Positions 4,864 to 7,217 of a stretch of 7,217 nt of DNA are shown in pieces. The stretch is from Chitinophagaceae bacterium (GTDB lineage: Bacteria; Bacteroidota; Bacteroidia; Chitinophagales; Chitinophagaceae): positions 1 to 7,217 of the forward strand of contig JALOMC010000185.1 of the NCBI GenBank assembly GCA_025455665.1, given 5' to 3'. Below the pieces are notes generated by a model. That model ran no database searches. It had not been told where the DNA came from and was given only the letters and a program-made list of their open reading frames with translations. A program made the translations under genes and the position numbers. The number at the start of each line of letters is the position of its first letter. Position 1 is the first letter of the stretch.

Positions 4864-6267
4864 ATGCCCTTTCGCAAACCCATAGCTGTTCATTGGTACG
4901 CCCTGGCCGACTGGTTTTCATCGCTGCTGGCCTGGGTGTTGTTTTACCAGCTGCGGCGCTACTATCTGTTTGACCGCCTCGACTGGCAAGCTGCGTGGCT
5001 GGAGCCCACCCTGTGGTGGGGCTGCCTGCTGATACCGCTGGGCTGGCTGCTGCTACACGCCGCCACCGGCAGCTATGGCCGCTCTTTGTACGAACGGAGC
5101 CGCCTCAACGAAATCACCCAAACCGCCGTGCTATCCATCATCGGTGTGGTCATTATCTTCTTCGTTTTCCTGATCGATGATATCCAGGACCTGCACAGCC
5201 TGGACTACTACTACAAGGGTTTTGGCACCTTGCTGGGACTTCACTTTTTGCTGGTGGGTACCGGGCGCCTGCTGCTGCTGCGCCAGGTAAAAAAACAGAT
5301 CCGCCAGGGACGTGCCGGCTTTCGGGTACTGCTGCTGGCCCAGCCCGATGCGCTGAAAAATGCCCTGCTACCCTTTGCGCAGCTGCAGGCCAATGCCGGC
5401 TGGCACCTGCAGGGTTACCTGCTGATAGGCCCGCCCAGAAATGGCCGCTACAGCACCGTGCCCTACCTGGGCCAGCTGGAGGCGCTGGAAACGGTGATAG
5501 ATGAAAAAGGGATTGAGGGCAAAGCCGACGCCACCCTCACCAAAGACATACTCGACCGCCTGGCTGGCAAAGATGTGGAGGTGCTGATGGTGCCCGAAAT
5601 CATCGACATCCTGACCGGGGCGGTGCGGAGCAGCGATTTGTCGGGCGGGCCGTTCATTTCCATCCACACCGGCCTCATCCCCGATTGGCAGCAGCACCTC
5701 AAACGCATCATCGATGTGGCTTTTTCGCTGGGCGGCATGCTCTTGCTATCGCCGCTCATGCTGTTTGCCGCCATTCAGGTGCGGCTCTCTTCGCCCGGCG
5801 GCATCATTTACAAGCAGGAGCGGATTGGCTACAAGGGCAAGCCATTTTTCATTTACAAGTTTCGCTCGATGTATGCCCATGCCGAGGCGCAGGGCCCTGC
5901 CCTCAGCCACGATGACGACCCCCGCATTACCCCCTGGGGCCGCACCATGCGCAAATGGCGCATCGATGAATTGCCACAGCTTTGGAACATTCTGAAAGGC
6001 GAAATGAGCCTGATAGGCCCCCGACCCGAGCGTCGGTTCTATGCCGATCAGATCATTGCCATCGAGCCATCGTACAAATACATCAGCCGCGTAAAGCCGG
6101 GCCTCACCAGTTGGGGCATGGTGCAGTTTGGCTACGCCACCAGCGTACCCGAAATGGTCGAACGCATGAAGTACGATCTCATTTATCTCGAAAACATGTC
6201 GCTACTGCTCGATTTCAAGATCATGATGCACACCCTGCGCATCATTTTTACCGGCAAGGGCAAATAA
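4864..6267 (+). CDS. Polyprenyl-phosphate sugar phosphotransferase (initiating glycosyltransferase, WbaP/WcaJ type)
   Basis: A 467-residue membrane enzyme that transfers a sugar-1-phosphate from a nucleotide sugar to undecaprenyl phosphate, the first step of exopolysaccharide, capsule or O-antigen units. Four hydrophobic segments lie at about 15-31, 50-67, 88-104 and 119-134, then a soluble middle domain (150-270). The catalytic domain starts with the membrane re-entrant helix KRIIDVAFSLGG to FAAIQ (280-305), broken at Ser-Pro (296-297). Family motifs follow: Tyr-Lys-Gln-Glu-Arg-Ile-Gly (316-322), Lys-Phe-Arg-Ser-Met (332-336), the catalytic Asp-Glu in IDELPQLWNILKGEMS (367-382), LIGPRPE (383-389) and KPGLTSWG (411-418). 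The chain is complete for the long, multi-pass subtype. The start at 4864 gives a basic N-terminus before the first membrane segment; an earlier in-frame ATG at 4783 would overlap the oxidoreductase by 74 bases and add Pro-rich residues, so I rejected it. The sugar used is unknown. Confidence 0.94.
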   Translation: MPFRKPIAVHWYALADWFSSLLAWVLFYQLRRYYLFDRLDWQAAWLEPTLWWGCLLIPLGWLLLHAATGSYGRSLYERSRLNEITQTAVLSIIGVVIIFFVFLIDDIQDLHSLDYYYKGFGTLLGLHFLLVGTGRLLLLRQVKKQIRQGRAGFRVLLLAQPDALKNALLPFAQLQANAGWHLQGYLLIGPPRNGRYSTVPYLGQLEALETVIDEKGIEGKADATLTKDILDRLAGKDVEVLMVPEIIDILTGAVRSSDLSGGPFISIHTGLIPDWQQHLKRIIDVAFSLGGMLLLSPLMLFAAIQVRLSSPGGIIYKQERIGYKGKPFFIYKFRSMYAHAEAQGPALSHDDDPRITPWGRTMRKWRIDELPQLWNILKGEMSLIGPRPERRFYADQIIAIEPSYKYISRVKPGLTSWGMVQFGYATSVPEMVERMKYDLIYLENMSLLLDFKIMMHTLRIIFTGKGK

Positions 6268-6287
6268 AAAACAGCCGATGCACGCCC

Positions 6288-6391
6288 CTCATCATCCCAT
6301 TTTCGCATCGTCACATCATCACATTATCCCATTTTCACGTTATCCCATCATCACATTATCACATTATCACATTAGCCCATTAGCCCATTAG
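6288..6391 (+). repeat. Array of 13 in-register 8-base repeats ending at the epimerase start
   Basis: Thirteen consecutive octamers fit one phase without insertion or deletion. In order they are CTCATCAT, CCCATTTT, CGCATCGT, CACATCAT, CACATTAT, CCCATTTT, CACGTTAT, CCCATCAT, CACATTAT, CACATTAT, CACATTAG, CCCATTAG and CCCATTAG. The units become more alike toward the 3' end. Only six G occur in 104 bases of the plus strand. The array begins 20 bases after the stop of the sugar phosphotransferase gene and ends one base before the ATG at 6393. The last three units each carry TAG; being 8 bases apart, these stops close all three plus-strand frames. No dyad symmetry is evident, so it is not a terminator. 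The transcript would be a nearly unstructured A/C/U leader, which could favour translation in a phylum that does not rely on Shine-Dalgarno pairing (inference). Confidence 0.85.
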
Positions 6392-6392
6392 C

Positions 6393-7217
6393 ATGCGCCT
6401 CCGTTTCACCACCACCCAGCTTCCGTTCCGGCATCCTTTCACCATTTCCAAAGGCACCAAAACACACCAGCCTGCACTGGTAGTACAGCTGGAGCACCTG
6501 GGCCACCGTGGCCTGGGCGAGGCACCCGCCATTGCCTACTACAACCTGCCCATCGAAAAAATGGTAGCCGACCTCACGGCCAAAAAACTGTTTGTCGAAA
6601 AGTTTGCCTTTACCGAGCCCGACCGCTACTGGCACTACCTGCACCACCTGTTTCCGCACAATGGCTTTTTGGTAGCCGCCCTCGATATAGCCGCCTGGGA
6701 TATGTACGGCAAAATGAAACGCCGGCCGCTGTACAGCTTTTGGGCCAAAGGCGATGAACCCCTGCCCCTCACCGACTACACCATCGGCATCGACAGCATC
6801 GAAAAAATGCTGGCCAAAATGGACGAAAAGCCCTGGCCCATTTACAAGATAAAGCTCGGTACCGACCAAGACATTGAAATCATGGAGGCCCTGTGCAAGC
6901 ACAGCAACGCCAAGTTTCGCATAGATGCCAATGCCGCTTGGACCGCCCATGAAGCCCTTGAGAAAATAAAGGTGTTTGCCCAACTGGGTGTAGAACTGAT
7001 AGAGCAGCCGCTGGCCAAAGACGACTGGGAAGGCATGAAAAAATTGTATGCCGAAAGCCCGCTGCCACTGATAGCCGACGAGAGCTGCGTGTTTGAAAAA
7101 GACGTAGCAGCCTGCCATGGTCATTTTCACGGCATCAATATCAAGCTTACCAAGTGTACCGGCATTACCCCGGCCCTGCGCATGATAAAGCAGGCACGAG
7201 AACTGGGGCTGCAAGTA
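6393..7217 (+). CDS. Dipeptide epimerase (L-Ala-D/L-Glu type), enolase superfamily, 3' end outside window
   Basis: Open for 275 codons to the right edge. Enzymes of this family epimerise the second residue of a dipeptide, typically L-Ala-D-Glu released from murein, so that it can be degraded as L-Ala-L-Glu. Seen: an N-terminal capping domain (1-120) with the substrate loop FTISKGTKTH (16-25) and the ALDIAAWDMYGK helix (96-107); then the barrel with TDYTIGID (127-134), the catalytic Lys-x-Lys in YKIKLG (151-156), metal ligands Asp178 (DANAAW), Glu204 (IEQPLA) and Asp229 (ADES), and the opposite-face lysine in NIKLTKCTG (Lys251 or Lys254). All key residues expected up to this point are present. 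Homologues have roughly 320-370 residues, so about the last fifth, with the substrate-specificity loop, is missing. An in-frame TAG at 6381-6383 forces the start to be 6393 or later. Dipeptide specificity varies in the family and cannot be set here. Confidence 0.92.
   Translation, partial: MRLRFTTTQLPFRHPFTISKGTKTHQPALVVQLEHLGHRGLGEAPAIAYYNLPIEKMVADLTAKKLFVEKFAFTEPDRYWHYLHHLFPHNGFLVAALDIAAWDMYGKMKRRPLYSFWAKGDEPLPLTDYTIGIDSIEKMLAKMDEKPWPIYKIKLGTDQDIEIMEALCKHSNAKFRIDANAAWTAHEALEKIKVFAQLGVELIEQPLAKDDWEGMKKLYAESPLPLIADESCVFEKDVAACHGHFHGINIKLTKCTGITPALRMIKQARELGLQV

Noticed and set aside
5982..6383. Plus-strand open frame overlapping the phosphotransferase 3' end and the octamer array
   Set aside because: Its end is just the translated 8-base repeat (His/Ile/Thr/Leu pattern) and the rest is a shadow of the phosphotransferase gene.
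6288..6391. CRISPR-like array
   Set aside because: The units are 8 bases, contiguous and without spacers, and no cas gene is near.
6372..7214. Long minus-strand open frame opposite the epimerase
   Set aside because: The plus-strand frame carries all epimerase catalytic motifs; the opposite frame is the mirror of GC-biased codons.

Overview
The window looks like chromosomal DNA of a Bacteroidota bacterium, most likely of the Chitinophagaceae/Sphingobacteriia type. Three things point there: promoter-like sites with the phylum's TAnnTTTG -7 element (TACCTTTG at 1591, TACTTTTG at 3851), no Shine-Dalgarno sequences before most starts, and a large DUF4954-type protein, a family I associate mainly with Bacteroidota. 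The family assignments come from reading translations by eye; no database search was possible.

Layout. At 1-167 (minus) is the start of a secreted protein that runs off the left edge. A gene-free stretch of about 240 bases follows. At 412-1224 lies a small divergent regulatory pair: a YCII/DGPF-domain protein (minus) and an HxlR-family winged-helix regulator (plus). They share a 90-base intergenic region with a nested inverted repeat that is a plausible operator. This left part is visibly lower in GC than the rest. From 1225 to 1629 there is a gene-free, GC-rich stretch packed with inverted repeats, then a promoter.

From 1630 to 6267 three plus-strand genes follow closely: a 728-residue DUF4954-like protein with a central left-handed beta-helix-like region, a 325-residue Gfo/Idh/MocA oxidoreductase with its own good promoter, and a 467-residue polyprenyl-phosphate sugar phosphotransferase only 7 bases after the oxidoreductase. 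The last two look like part of a cell-surface glycan pathway: an NAD(P)-dependent sugar-nucleotide oxidation and the membrane step that loads the first sugar-phosphate onto undecaprenyl phosphate.

A run of 13 in-register 8-base units (consensus CMCATTAT/G) at 6288-6391 ends one base before the ATG of the last gene. That gene is a dipeptide (L-Ala-D/L-Glu type) epimerase of the enolase superfamily, open at the right edge, which probably acts in murein peptide recycling.

I see no CRISPR array, tRNA, rRNA, transposase or phage gene. Nothing here is a clearly new system. The observations most worth a second look are the octamer array fused to the epimerase start, the structured 1323-1553 element, and the uncharacterised DUF4954 protein beside sugar genes.
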